From an uncultured Flavobacteriaceae bacterium (GTDB taxonomy: Bacteria; Bacteroidota; Bacteroidia; Flavobacteriales; Flavobacteriaceae): DNA of 64,000 nucleotides. Location of the stretch: NCBI GenBank assembly GCA_947500525.1, contig CANMSH010000005.1, positions 124,001-188,000 on the forward strand, written 5' to 3'. Positions 1 to 7,923 of this stretch are shown in pieces; the first letter of the stretch is position 1, and the number at the start of each line of letters is the position of its first letter. Under the pieces are notes generated by a model. That model made no database searches and was not told the origin of the DNA. It was given only the letters and a program-made list of their open reading frames with translations. A program made the position numbers and the translations under genes.

Positions 1-2
1 TT

Positions 3-197
3 CCTTTTGAAATATTGAAACCTTTAATTCAAGAAACTGCCTCTAAAATTGAAAAAGTAACCCCATTAGAAGCGCAAACGGGTCCAGCCAAAAGAAAGGA
101 TGCACAAACGATTACCAGGCATATGCATCAATTACCAAAAAAATATAAAGAGATTTATGATCTCATCACTAAATCAATTTCAACTACATATGAGTAA
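3..197 (+). CDS. DUF2520 / Rossmann-like protein, C-terminal end (5' truncated by window)
   Basis: Only the last ~64 residues are in the window; the frame is open from base 3. The segment PLEAQTGPAKRKD followed by a helical tail is typical of the C-terminal DUF2520 domain, which sits behind an NADP-binding Rossmann domain in proteins resembling F420-dependent NADP oxidoreductases/pyrroline-5-carboxylate reductases. The substrate of the family is not firmly known. The stop codon overlaps the start of the next gene by 8 bases, so the two are probably co-translated; DUF2520-kdsC adjacency is common in flavobacteria. The assignment rests on a short piece and is moderately sure. Confidence 0.6.
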   Translation, partial: PFEILKPLIQETASKIEKVTPLEAQTGPAKRKDAQTITRHMHQLPKKYKEIYDLITKSISTTYE

Positions 198-717
198 AAG
201 TTACAAAGAAATCATGCCACAAATTACTACATTTATATTTGATGTAGATGGGGTGTTAACCGATGGAAACGTAAGTGTTTTATCTAATGGAGAATTGATT
301 CGAAGCATGAATATAAAGGACGGATATGCCTTAAAGACTGCTGTTAAAAAGGGGTATAATGTGTGTATTATTTCGGGTGGCACTAATGAAGGGGTTCGCT
401 TGCGCCTGCAAGGATTGGGAATTACAAACATTTATTTGGGAGCTCATCATAAAACGAAACAGCTACATGAGTATGTTGACAGTAAACCTATTGAATTAGA
501 GCAGATACTATACATGGGAGACGACATTCCAGACGCCCCCGTCATGAAATTGGTAGGTTTGGCGGCTTGTCCAAAAGATGCAGTTCCTGAAATTCAAGAT
601 ATTTCGCATTATATATCACAAAAAAAAGGTGGTCGTGGATGCGTTAGAGATGTCATCGAGCAAGTCTTAAAAGTACAAGACAATTGGGATGGCAATTTTG
701 ATGCTCAAGTTGATTAA
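190..717 (+). CDS. kdsC: 3-deoxy-D-manno-octulosonate 8-phosphate phosphatase (KdsC, HAD family)
   Basis: KdsC hydrolyses Kdo-8-phosphate to Kdo in the cytoplasm, the step before CMP-Kdo formation for the LPS inner core. The 175-residue protein is normal for the family. HAD motif I is FDVDGVLTDG (nucleophile D18, acid/base D20), motif II is IISGG, and motif IV is MGDDIPD. I chose ATG 190, which overlaps the upstream stop by 8 bases, rather than the ATG at 100 in the same frame, because the extra 30 residues would lie entirely over the upstream coding region and are not part of the HAD fold. YihY follows after 6 bases. Confidence 0.88.
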   Translation: MSKSYKEIMPQITTFIFDVDGVLTDGNVSVLSNGELIRSMNIKDGYALKTAVKKGYNVCIISGGTNEGVRLRLQGLGITNIYLGAHHKTKQLHEYVDSKPIELEQILYMGDDIPDAPVMKLVGLAACPKDAVPEIQDISHYISQKKGGRGCVRDVIEQVLKVQDNWDGNFDAQVD

Positions 718-723
718 AAAAAC

Positions 724-1644
724 ATGTCAAGAAAAGAAGAACTTTTAAAAATACCAATCATTGGGTCTATTGTAAAGATTTTACAAAAGATTAAAGTCCC
801 TGGTTTAGAAGGGATGTCACTCTACGATGTACTCGAAATGTACATCATTGGTATTGTTCAAGGAGCACTAACTTCTAGGGCAGGTGGTGTTGCTTTTAGT
901 TTTTTTATGGCATTATTTCCTGCTGCACTTTTTATCCTTACACTCATACCATACGTGCCTATTGAAAATTTTGATCAAATTTTCATGGATTTTATAGGTC
1001 AGGTATTGCCTCCTAAAACCTTTGATTCTGTGGGCTTAGTGTTAGAGGATATTGCCAGAAACAAATATGGAGGATTGCTATCTTTTGGTTTTATACTTTC
1101 CGTTTTTTTAATGACAAACGGTATCAATTCGCTGTTTGGAGGTTTTGAATATACCTATCACAAATTACAAACACGCTCTATCCTTAAGCAATACTTAGTG
1201 TCGATGGTTGTTTCTCTAATATTGGCACTATTATTGTTCTTGACTGTTGGGACCATTATTTATTTTGAAATTGCCATTAAAAATTTAATAGCAAAGGGAT
1301 ATGTCTCAGATAATTTATTTTGGATACAAACGGGAAGATATGTATTAACATTTTTAATGATTTTTATATCGGTAGCCATGTTTTATTATCTAGGAACAAA
1401 AGAAGGAAGGAAAATATCTTTTTTCTCTCCTGGTGCTATACTAACTACTCTATTAATCGTACTAAATTTTAGAATTTTTGGTATCTATGTTAAAAGGTTT
1501 GCCCAGTACAATGAACTATATGGATCTATTGGAACGTTATTGGTAATAATGCTGTTCATTTGGTTGAACTCTATTATATTATTGTTAGGATTTGAATTAA
1601 ACGCGTCTATGATTCGACTAAAAAGGGAATGTAAAACTCAATGA
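724..1644 (+). CDS. YihY/BrkB-family inner-membrane protein
   Basis: A 306-residue polytopic membrane protein with about six hydrophobic segments after a ~40-residue cytoplasmic N-terminus. The stretch SRAGGVAFSFFMALFPA at the first membrane segment is the conserved opening of the YihY/UPF0761 family, and the last segment has the usual LLGFELNA ending. The family was once called ribonuclease BN by mistake; its true function is not settled (transport or envelope roles have been suggested). It lies 6 bases after kdsC and overlaps the next start by 4 bases (ATGA), so it belongs to the same operon. Confidence 0.85.
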   Translation: MSRKEELLKIPIIGSIVKILQKIKVPGLEGMSLYDVLEMYIIGIVQGALTSRAGGVAFSFFMALFPAALFILTLIPYVPIENFDQIFMDFIGQVLPPKTFDSVGLVLEDIARNKYGGLLSFGFILSVFLMTNGINSLFGGFEYTYHKLQTRSILKQYLVSMVVSLILALLLFLTVGTIIYFEIAIKNLIAKGYVSDNLFWIQTGRYVLTFLMIFISVAMFYYLGTKEGRKISFFSPGAILTTLLIVLNFRIFGIYVKRFAQYNELYGSIGTLLVIMLFIWLNSIILLLGFELNASMIRLKRECKTQ

Positions 1645-2069
1645 GAAAAAATTTTGTAATTGGGATATTATGCTTTATTTGTTCATTATCAATACAGGCA
1701 CAATCTATTTTTGGTAAATGGAAATCGGTAGATTCAAAAACTGGTAAAACCGAAGCGATTATTTCTGTGTACGAAGAAAACGGTAAGGCATACGCCAAAA
1801 TAATTGACATTTTAAATCCAGAGGATAAAAAAAAGATCTGTGTCTATTGTAAAGGTGATAAAAAAAATAAACCTATTTTAGGAATGATTATCTTAGATGG
1901 ACTAAAAGAAAATGGTGACGAATGGAGTGGCGGAAAAATATTAGATCCAAAAAACGGAAACGTCTATAAATGCTATATCAAGTTAACGAATAAAACAACG
2001 TTAAAACTAAGAGGATATATTGGTATTTCATTGTTTGGACGAACAGAATATTGGAAAAGAGCTGAATAA
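1641..2069 (+). CDS. DUF2147 secreted protein
   Basis: A 142-residue protein with a signal peptide of about 20 residues (MRKNF... ending IQAQ) followed by the DUF2147 pattern: FGKWKSVDSKTGK near the start of the mature chain, a central CVYCKGDKKNKP segment, then a WSGGKILDPKNGNVYKC stretch and a C-terminal strand ending in an aromatic-rich GRTEYWKR. Such proteins are small exported beta-rich domains of unknown role. The start codon overlaps the YihY stop by 4 bases and the next gene begins 1 base after the stop, so translation is tightly coupled. Confidence 0.82.
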   Translation: MRKNFVIGILCFICSLSIQAQSIFGKWKSVDSKTGKTEAIISVYEENGKAYAKIIDILNPEDKKKICVYCKGDKKNKPILGMIILDGLKENGDEWSGGKILDPKNGNVYKCYIKLTNKTTLKLRGYIGISLFGRTEYWKRAE

Positions 2070-2070
2070 A

Positions 2071-2547
2071 ATGAAGAAAGTTGTAATCATAATGTTATTA
2101 CTATTGCTTTGGGGAAGTGAATCCCTATTTGCCCAACAAAAAAGTATTGATCTTAATTGGCAAACGAATTTTGAAAAAGCAAAAAAACAGGCAACTAAAA
2201 ACAATAAAAAAATACTCATTTATTTTACGGGATCAGATTGGAGTAGCGCCTGCAAAAATCTAAACAAAGACTTCTTTTATACTGAGAAGTTTAAGAAAAT
2301 TGCTGTTGAATCATTTATATTAGTGCGCGTTGATGCCCCGCGAAGACCTAATCTAATATCAGAATTACAATCGAGTTATAACCGACAATTGAGTAAAACC
2401 TACAATCAAAAAGTATATCCTACGGTTGTTATGGTAGATTCAACAGGAACTAAATTGGGTATGATAGAAAGCTATAATTATTTGCATGACACGAGCAAAC
2501 ATTATGAGCTTCTCCAAAAAGTATTGAAAAAGAAATCCAAAAAATAG
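2071..2547 (+). CDS. Exported thioredoxin-fold protein with altered active site
   Basis: A 158-residue protein starting at ATG 2071, one base after the DUF2147 stop; an earlier in-frame ATG (2020) would put 17 non-signal residues before a clear signal peptide (ending LFAQ). The mature part has the thioredoxin-like start NWQTNFEKAKKQATKNNKKILI, then YFTGSDWSSACKNL, and the cis-proline strand VYPTVVMVDSTG. In relatives the active site reads SDWCxWC; here the first cysteine is serine (WSSAC), so a classical dithiol-disulfide cycle is not possible. It may have a binding or single-cysteine role. It is the last gene of the operon. Confidence 0.8.
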   Translation: MKKVVIIMLLLLLWGSESLFAQQKSIDLNWQTNFEKAKKQATKNNKKILIYFTGSDWSSACKNLNKDFFYTEKFKKIAVESFILVRVDAPRRPNLISELQSSYNRQLSKTYNQKVYPTVVMVDSTGTKLGMIESYNYLHDTSKHYELLQKVLKKKSKK

Positions 2548-2585
2548 GTTTACACTGTTGTACCACTCTTCAATTTTATTAAATT

Positions 2586-3302
2586 TTGAACATTCATAAA
2601 ACCTATTTTAATTGGAGTTCTGGAAAAGATTCAGCCTATGCTCTATATCTATTACAACAAAATAACTCTTTTTCTGTAGAAGAATTAGTCACAACAATCA
2701 ATACACATTACAATCGAGTTTCTATGCATGGCCTTCGCAAGGAACTATTGGTAGCACAAACAGTATCTTTAGGAATACCCATTAGTCTGATTGAATTACC
2801 CGAAATGCCAAGTATGGAAGTGTATGAACAGAAGATGCTAGAGACCGTAACTGACCTAAAAAAACGCGGATTTACCCATAGCGCCTTTGGCGATATTTTC
2901 TTAGAAGATTTAAGAACTTACCGAGAGAAACAGTTAGATAATCATGGTATAAAAGCCGTATTTCCCATTTGGAAAAAAGATACGCAACAATTACTCAGTA
3001 ATTTTTTAGAAGCAGGGTTCAAAACAATCGTTGTTTGTGCAAATTCAAAGTATTTTGATAAAGATTTTGTGGGCACAGTTATCGATGAACATTTTATTGA
3101 AAAATTACCCTCAGAAGTTGATCCATGTGGCGAGAATGGAGAGTTTCATACCTTTTGTTTTGATGGTCCTATTTTCAAACATCCCATTCAATTCAGTATT
3201 GGTGAAAAAGTATATCGCGAATACAATACTCCTAAAGAAGATAATCAACATGTCACCAATGAGCAATATGGAGTTTGGTACTGTGATTTAGTTCCTACAT
3301 AA
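2586..3302 (+). CDS. DUF71/COG2102 ATP-pyrophosphatase (Dph6-related), predicted B12 salvage
   Basis: A 238-residue PP-loop enzyme using a TTG start. The ATP-binding loop NWSSGKDSAYAL sits at residues 9-20, and the C-terminal GENGEFHTF motif typical of the family is at about residue 180. Eukaryotic and archaeal members (Dph6) amidate diphthine; bacteria lack diphthamide, and comparative genomics has proposed that a bacterial subgroup acts in B12 salvage. That fits the setting: a BtuB-like receptor, a cobalamin riboswitch and a BtuFCD-like transporter follow directly. It lies 38 bases after the thioredoxin gene and converges on the receptor gene. The family is sure; the B12 role is inference from context. 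Confidence 0.82.
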   Translation: MNIHKTYFNWSSGKDSAYALYLLQQNNSFSVEELVTTINTHYNRVSMHGLRKELLVAQTVSLGIPISLIELPEMPSMEVYEQKMLETVTDLKKRGFTHSAFGDIFLEDLRTYREKQLDNHGIKAVFPIWKKDTQQLLSNFLEAGFKTIVVCANSKYFDKDFVGTVIDEHFIEKLPSEVDPCGENGEFHTFCFDGPIFKHPIQFSIGEKVYREYNTPKEDNQHVTNEQYGVWYCDLVPT

Positions 3303-3339
3303 AATGACCCACCAAGTATGATTGACTTGACAGGTCATT
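3303..3339. terminator. Hairpin between convergent genes
   Basis: A symmetrical hairpin: AATGACC pairs with GGTCATT, a 3x3 internal loop follows, then CAAGT pairs with ACTTG around a 7-base loop. It begins directly after the stop codon of the DUF71 gene and lies 22 bases past the receptor stop on the other strand. There is no clear T-run, so it may act as a bidirectional terminator or only as an mRNA 3' end structure. Confidence 0.4.
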
Positions 3340-3360
3340 ATGAATTTACACTATTTAATT

Positions 3361-5310
3361 TTAGAAATCGAATTTCAAGCCAACTCGATAGTTTCTACCT
3401 AAGGTAGCAAAACCAAATACCTCTTCATAATCTTCATTGAAGATATTACTTACGGTACCATAAAATTTCAATCTATTCTTGATCACAGTATGGTTTACAT
3501 TAAAGTCTAGTAAACTATAACTTTCTAGCGTTAAACGCTCTGTAAAATCAGCATTGAAAGCGGTTGCAGTACGATCTCCTGTAAACTGATAATTCAAAGA
3601 AAAATAAGTCTTATTATTTACTGCATAACCTACATTTAGATTTGCCTTGTGCTTCGGCGCACGAAAGATAACGCCATCTTTTCGTTCGGTAAAAGTATAA
3701 TTGGCATTCACGTTTAGACCTTTGGTCAATTTAGAAGAGAGTTCTACTTCTATTCCGTTTACTTTAAACTCATCAGATCCATTTTGATATTCTGATTCGA
3801 ATGTTACAAAATCTAAGGTCACAAACTCAATAATATTTTGTTGATCTCTATTAAAATACACCGTACTCAAGGAGAAGTTTTTACCTAAATCTAATACTAA
3901 TCCAGCTTCAATTGTGGCATCTTCCTGAGGTTCTAAATTAGCATTTCCAAAACTTGGTGAAAACAATTGAAAAAGTGAAGGCGTAATATAAGCAGTGCTA
4001 TAAGATGACAATACTTTTAAACGATTTTCATCACTCAATTTAAATACATATGACGGATTTACATTATATACCAAATTACTCCCATATTCACTATGGTTAT
4101 TGAGTCGTACACCTGCATTTAAATTCAGTCCGAAATCTGATAAATACGTTACATTCAAATACGGATCAATAATTTGATCATTCGCAACATCGGCAGTAAT
4201 TGCAGGGGCAAATTCGGTTTCACCAAAAGGCACACTAAAAGTATTGATTTCATTGTCAACGAAATTCAAACCTAGAATACTGTACAATTGATTGCTAAAT
4301 TTGTATTTATTATAGGCGTCTACAAGAGTCGATTTTCCTTCAGATTTTGACCCACTAAAAAGTTCAAAATCGAATGCTCTATCAATATTATTCATTGCCG
4401 CATTTACATGAATACTACCCTTTTTGTACGAATACTTGGCACCTAAGCCAAAACGATACTGCTCATTCTCAGAACTATTATCCTGATCAACAAAAGAAAA
4501 CCCATCATCAAACTCTGATGTATATCTATCATAATTTCCAAAGAAGGTTACATCGAAATTATTAGAAACTGTATAGCCTAATTTAACATTGGCTGTAACT
4601 TTCGCAAACCTATCACTGTCATTTTTAGTAGTTCCATTAGGCGTATTTGCTGCAGATAAACCGTTTGTATTCTTAGTGCTTATATTTGTTAGATAATTAA
4701 ATTTACCTAGACTCCCATTAACACCAAGACTGTTGGTAAAGTCAACCAAATCAACGCGAGATTCATCTTGCGAATTATTCGTTCCTACGAACGTGCTAAA
4801 AGTTGCTTTAACTTTGCGCTTCGAAGCTTTCTTTAATGTAATGTTTATAATTGCCGTTGATGCTCTATTACCATAGAGTGCACTTGAGGCTCCTTTTAAA
4901 ATTTCTATCGATTCTATTTGATCTACAGATAATAGTTGCAAATCGTAATTGTTTTCGATTTGCGATGGATCACTAACTGCAACACCATCAATGAGCACCA
5001 ATACTTGTCGGTTTTGACCTCCTCGAAAAAAGGTACTTAAATTTTGTCCGGCATTACCCCGGCTCCCATTTATGGTAATACCAGATTTCACGTTGATAAT
5101 TTCGGCAACGGCACGACCTTGATTCCTCTCTATTTCTTCTTTAGAGATTTTGATAATTGTTTTACCAGAATTTTCCTTTTTAATGGCAAATCTAGAATCT
5201 GATAAAACAACCTCATCTAATTGTTCAACTTTTGTTGAATCCTGCTGTTGTTGGGCATTTACTAAAATTGTTGTTAGCAATGCTCCTACATACAATAACC
5301 TTTTTTTCAT
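3361..5310 (-). CDS. TonB-dependent outer-membrane receptor, BtuB-like (cobalamin/corrinoid uptake)
   Basis: A 649-residue receptor: signal peptide (MKKRLLYVGALLTTILVNAQ), a TonB-box-like region LDEVVLSDSRF, a plug domain at roughly residues 45-160 with the GGQNRQVLVLIDGV and LKGASSALYG patterns, and a ~480-residue beta-barrel ending in aromatic-rich strands and a terminal phenylalanine. There is no N-terminal carboxypeptidase-like domain, so it is the small BtuB type rather than SusC. The cobalamin riboswitch upstream and the divergent BtuFCD-like genes make corrinoids the likely substrate. ATG 5310 gives a clean signal peptide; an in-frame ATG at 5379 lies 14 bases after a GGAGG and would add 23 residues. 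Confidence 0.85.
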   Translation of the reverse strand: MKKRLLYVGALLTTILVNAQQQQDSTKVEQLDEVVLSDSRFAIKKENSGKTIIKISKEEIERNQGRAVAEIINVKSGITINGSRGNAGQNLSTFFRGGQNRQVLVLIDGVAVSDPSQIENNYDLQLLSVDQIESIEILKGASSALYGNRASTAIINITLKKASKRKVKATFSTFVGTNNSQDESRVDLVDFTNSLGVNGSLGKFNYLTNISTKNTNGLSAANTPNGTTKNDSDRFAKVTANVKLGYTVSNNFDVTFFGNYDRYTSEFDDGFSFVDQDNSSENEQYRFGLGAKYSYKKGSIHVNAAMNNIDRAFDFELFSGSKSEGKSTLVDAYNKYKFSNQLYSILGLNFVDNEINTFSVPFGETEFAPAITADVANDQIIDPYLNVTYLSDFGLNLNAGVRLNNHSEYGSNLVYNVNPSYVFKLSDENRLKVLSSYSTAYITPSLFQLFSPSFGNANLEPQEDATIEAGLVLDLGKNFSLSTVYFNRDQQNIIEFVTLDFVTFESEYQNGSDEFKVNGIEVELSSKLTKGLNVNANYTFTERKDGVIFRAPKHKANLNVGYAVNNKTYFSLNYQFTGDRTATAFNADFTERLTLESYSLLDFNVNHTVIKNRLKFYGTVSNIFNEDYEEVFGFATLGRNYRVGLKFDF

Positions 5311-5419
5311 TTTTTCTAAGTTTAAATGAATTAAAAAATGGCTATCAGTAGAAAATAGGGGCGCATGATAAGATATCATAAACCAATACTTTTCCTCCGA
5401 AAGCGTGTTTAATACTCGA

Positions 5420-5645
5420 TTGGCAGGTCTCCTGGCTTGCGTCTATATTGCTTCCTTCCCATTCTTATAGAACAGTGGATTAAGATGGCAATAAGCATCT
5501 CATTTATGAGACTAAGCTTACAGTTGCGGGGACAGCTCAAGAATAATAATTTGCGATTTTAAAACATCTAAAATCACCGATCAGTTCACTTGATTCCCTT
5601 TTAATTTGATTACGCTTCCACGGAATCAAAACCAAAATCGCGGCA
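5420..5645 (-). ncRNA. Cobalamin riboswitch
   Basis: Read on the minus strand, the region holds the conserved pieces of the adenosylcobalamin-type aptamer in order: a GGGAATCAAGTG segment, the B12-box region GAGCTGTCCCCGCAACTGTAA, a CCACTG...GGGAAGG stem region, and the closing GCCAGGAGACCTGCC (5421-5435). It lies ~110 bases ahead of the TonB receptor start. High cobalamin would be expected to repress the receptor. A purine-rich GGAGGAAAAG lies just downstream of the aptamer (about 5389-5398), where ribosome access could be controlled. The ABC genes on the other strand do not have a copy of their own. Confidence 0.93.
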
Positions 5646-5673
5646 AATGTACTAGTTTCTGGTACATGTACAA
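5644..5673 (-). promoter_or_regulatory. Promoter of the riboswitch/btuB-like transcript
   Basis: On the minus strand TTG (5673-5671), 19 bases, then TACATTTG (5651-5644) fits the Bacteroidota -33/-7 promoter (TTTG/TAnnTTTG). Transcription would start near 5638, exactly where the riboswitch aptamer begins. The spacer contains the perfect 10-base palindrome GTACATGTAC (5662-5671), a possible binding site for a protein regulator. Confidence 0.6.
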
Positions 5674-5700
5674 CTATTATTTTACTTTTTGTTTAGTGAT

Positions 5701-5736
5701 TTTGTAAAAATGACTAAACAAATTTTGATACATTTG
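5701..5736 (+). promoter_or_regulatory. Candidate promoter of the BtuFCD-like operon
   Basis: TTTG (5701-5704) and TACATTTG (5729-5736) match the Bacteroidota elements, though the 24-base spacer is longer than usual. The start would be near 5743, leaving a leader of about 11 bases before ATG 5754. No riboswitch is present on this strand. Confidence 0.4.
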
Positions 5737-5753
5737 CTCAATATTTCATCAAA

Positions 5754-6890
5754 ATGAAACTTCAAAACGTAGCTTTAATAATTTGTTTCTCTCTTGTGTT
5801 TTTCTCTTGTAAAAAAGAAGGCCATAAAATAGATAAAGAAACATTCATAACGTCTATCACACACGCCAAGGGGTTCGATATCAAAGCCTATGATGGCTAT
5901 TCAAAATTGCTTATAACGGCACCCTATCCAGACGCTAAGGAGCAATTCGAATATATACTTCTACCAAAAGGAAACGACGTTCCTACTGGTGTTCAAGGAT
6001 CCTCAATTATTAGAACCCCTATAGAAAAAATAGTAGTCACTTCTACAACACATATACCCATGCTCGAACTGTTGAATGAAGAAAGTAGCATCGTAGGTTT
6101 CCCGAATACTACATACATTTCCTCAGAAAAAACAAGAGCCCTTATTGAGAAAGGAACCATTAAAGAATTAGGTAAAGAAGAGACTATAAATACAGAAATA
6201 CTTCTTGATATTAACCCTGAACTAGTCGTAGGCTTTTCAATGAGCAGTAATAATAAAATGTTCTCTACTATAGAAAAGGCAGGTATTCAAGTACTCTTGA
6301 ATGGAGATTGGTTAGAAGAGACACCTCTGGGCAGAGTCGAATGGATTAAATTTTTTGCAGCCCTTTATAATAAAGAAACACTAGCTGACAGTATTTTCAC
6401 TTCTATAGAAAGAGATTACGAAAAAGCAGTCATGCTGGCAAAAGGCGCTTCAAATCGCCCCTCCGTTCTCTCGGGAGTTCAATTTAAAGATGTATGGAAT
6501 CTTCCTGCTGGAGAAAGTTTTGTGGCTCAATTTTTAAAAGACGCAAATACTAATTATTTATGGAGTGACTCAAAAGGCAAAGGAAGTCTATCTTTGAGTT
6601 TCGAAAGTGTTTTTGATAAAGGACAAAATGCGAAATTATGGATTGCCCCAGGTCATTATTCTAGTTATGATCAATTACAAAAAATGAATCAACATTACTC
6701 AAAATTTGATGCTTTTAAAACAAAAAACATCTATTCGTTTAATTCGAAAAAAGGAAGTAATGGAGGTGTACTCTATTATGAATTGGCCCCAGTACAACCT
6801 CATATTGTGTTAAAAGATATTATCAAAATAGCACATCCTGAATTGCTGCCAAACTATACGCCCTATTTCTTAGCATCTCTAAAAGAATAA
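5754..6890 (+). CDS. Cobalamin-type ABC transporter substrate-binding lipoprotein (BtuF-like)
   Basis: A 378-residue type II (helical-hinge) periplasmic binding protein. A lipoprotein signal ends in FFSC (Cys about residue 19), so it is membrane-anchored in the periplasm. The N-lobe contains the IVVTSTTHIPMLELL strand-helix, the middle has DINPELVVGFSM and a long linking helix, and the C-lobe has the WIAPGHY segment, all usual for the Fe-siderophore/B12 binding family. Its permease starts 1 base after its stop. Assignment to cobalamin over iron-siderophore comes from the facing riboswitch and receptor. Confidence 0.8.
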   Translation: MKLQNVALIICFSLVFFSCKKEGHKIDKETFITSITHAKGFDIKAYDGYSKLLITAPYPDAKEQFEYILLPKGNDVPTGVQGSSIIRTPIEKIVVTSTTHIPMLELLNEESSIVGFPNTTYISSEKTRALIEKGTIKELGKEETINTEILLDINPELVVGFSMSSNNKMFSTIEKAGIQVLLNGDWLEETPLGRVEWIKFFAALYNKETLADSIFTSIERDYEKAVMLAKGASNRPSVLSGVQFKDVWNLPAGESFVAQFLKDANTNYLWSDSKGKGSLSLSFESVFDKGQNAKLWIAPGHYSSYDQLQKMNQHYSKFDAFKTKNIYSFNSKKGSNGGVLYYELAPVQPHIVLKDIIKIAHPELLPNYTPYFLASLKE

Positions 6891-6891
6891 A

Positions 6892-7923
6892 TTGCAAAAG
6901 ACGAAAACATATAGCATTACATTTTTCATACTTACTGTATGCCTCTTCTTTTGTTGGCTTATCAATATAAGTTTGGGCTCAGTAAACATTCCTCTATCCG
7001 ATATTTTTTATAGCCTTATCGGTAATGAATCTATAAAAGAATCATGGACCTATATTATTTTAAACTATCGTTTACCTAAATCATTTACCGCTATTTTAGT
7101 AGGTTCTGGATTGTCTATTTGCGGCTTACTTATGCAAACCTTATTTAGAAATCCTCTTGCGGGACCATTTGTGTTAGGTATTAGTTCGGGAGCCAGTTTA
7201 GGCGTTGCCATTTTAATATTAGGCTTTTCAATCGTTGGGGGGAGTTTCGCTGCGCTGGCGTTTTCTAATATTGGGTTAGTAATTGCTGCAAGTTTGGGTG
7301 CATTCTTAGTATTAAGTGCAGTTATGCTTGTAGCACGTAAATTGAAAAACACCATGTCTATTTTAATAATTGGTTTAATGTTTGGAAGTCTTACAAGTGC
7401 TGTTATAAGTGTATTATCTTACTTTAGTAACGCCGACCAATTGCAGCAGTTCATATTTTGGGGTTTTGGTAATCTCGGAAATCTATCTTGGACGGAATTG
7501 AGCTTGTTTTTTGGTATCTATCTAATCGCTATTCTCATGATAATTTTTATCATAAAACCTTTAAACAGTTTGCTCTTAGGAGAAAATTATGCTCAAAGTT
7601 TAGGTATCAACTTAAAAAGAACAAGAAATTTCACACTAATTTCTACAGGTTTAATGACCGGTGTAATCACCGCTTTTTCGGGTCCTATTGCCTTTGTTGG
7701 ATTAGCTGTTCCCCATCTAACTAAATTAGTGTTTTCGACCTCTAACCATAAAATATTATTACCGGCAGTTGCTATTATAGGTGCCATAACAATGTTGTTA
7801 AGCGATACCATAGCCCAGTTACCCAATAGTGAATACACGCTTCCTATTAACGCTATTACTTCGATTTTTGGCGCTCCAATCGTAATTTGGTTGTTAGTGC
7901 GTAAAAGAAAAATTACCTATTAG
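6892..7923 (+). CDS. FecCD/BtuC-family ABC permease
   Basis: A 343-residue inner-membrane permease with about ten transmembrane helices; a TTG start one base after the upstream stop. Family signatures include the RLPKSFTAILVGSGLSICGLL opening, a NPLAGPFVLGISSGASLG loop, and GPIAFVGLAVPHL near the coupling helix that contacts the ATPase. It would work as a homodimer with the ATPase encoded next, moving the ligand delivered by the upstream lipoprotein into the cytoplasm. Its last base is shared with the first base of the ATPase start codon. Confidence 0.87.
   Translation: MQKTKTYSITFFILTVCLFFCWLINISLGSVNIPLSDIFYSLIGNESIKESWTYIILNYRLPKSFTAILVGSGLSICGLLMQTLFRNPLAGPFVLGISSGASLGVAILILGFSIVGGSFAALAFSNIGLVIAASLGAFLVLSAVMLVARKLKNTMSILIIGLMFGSLTSAVISVLSYFSNADQLQQFIFWGFGNLGNLSWTELSLFFGIYLIAILMIIFIIKPLNSLLLGENYAQSLGINLKRTRNFTLISTGLMTGVITAFSGPIAFVGLAVPHLTKLVFSTSNHKILLPAVAIIGAITMLLSDTIAQLPNSEYTLPINAITSIFGAPIVIWLLVRKRKITY

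Noticed and set aside
3031-3291. Open frame of 86 codons inside the DUF71 gene
   Set aside because: Same strand but another frame, within a gene with conserved motifs; no independent support.
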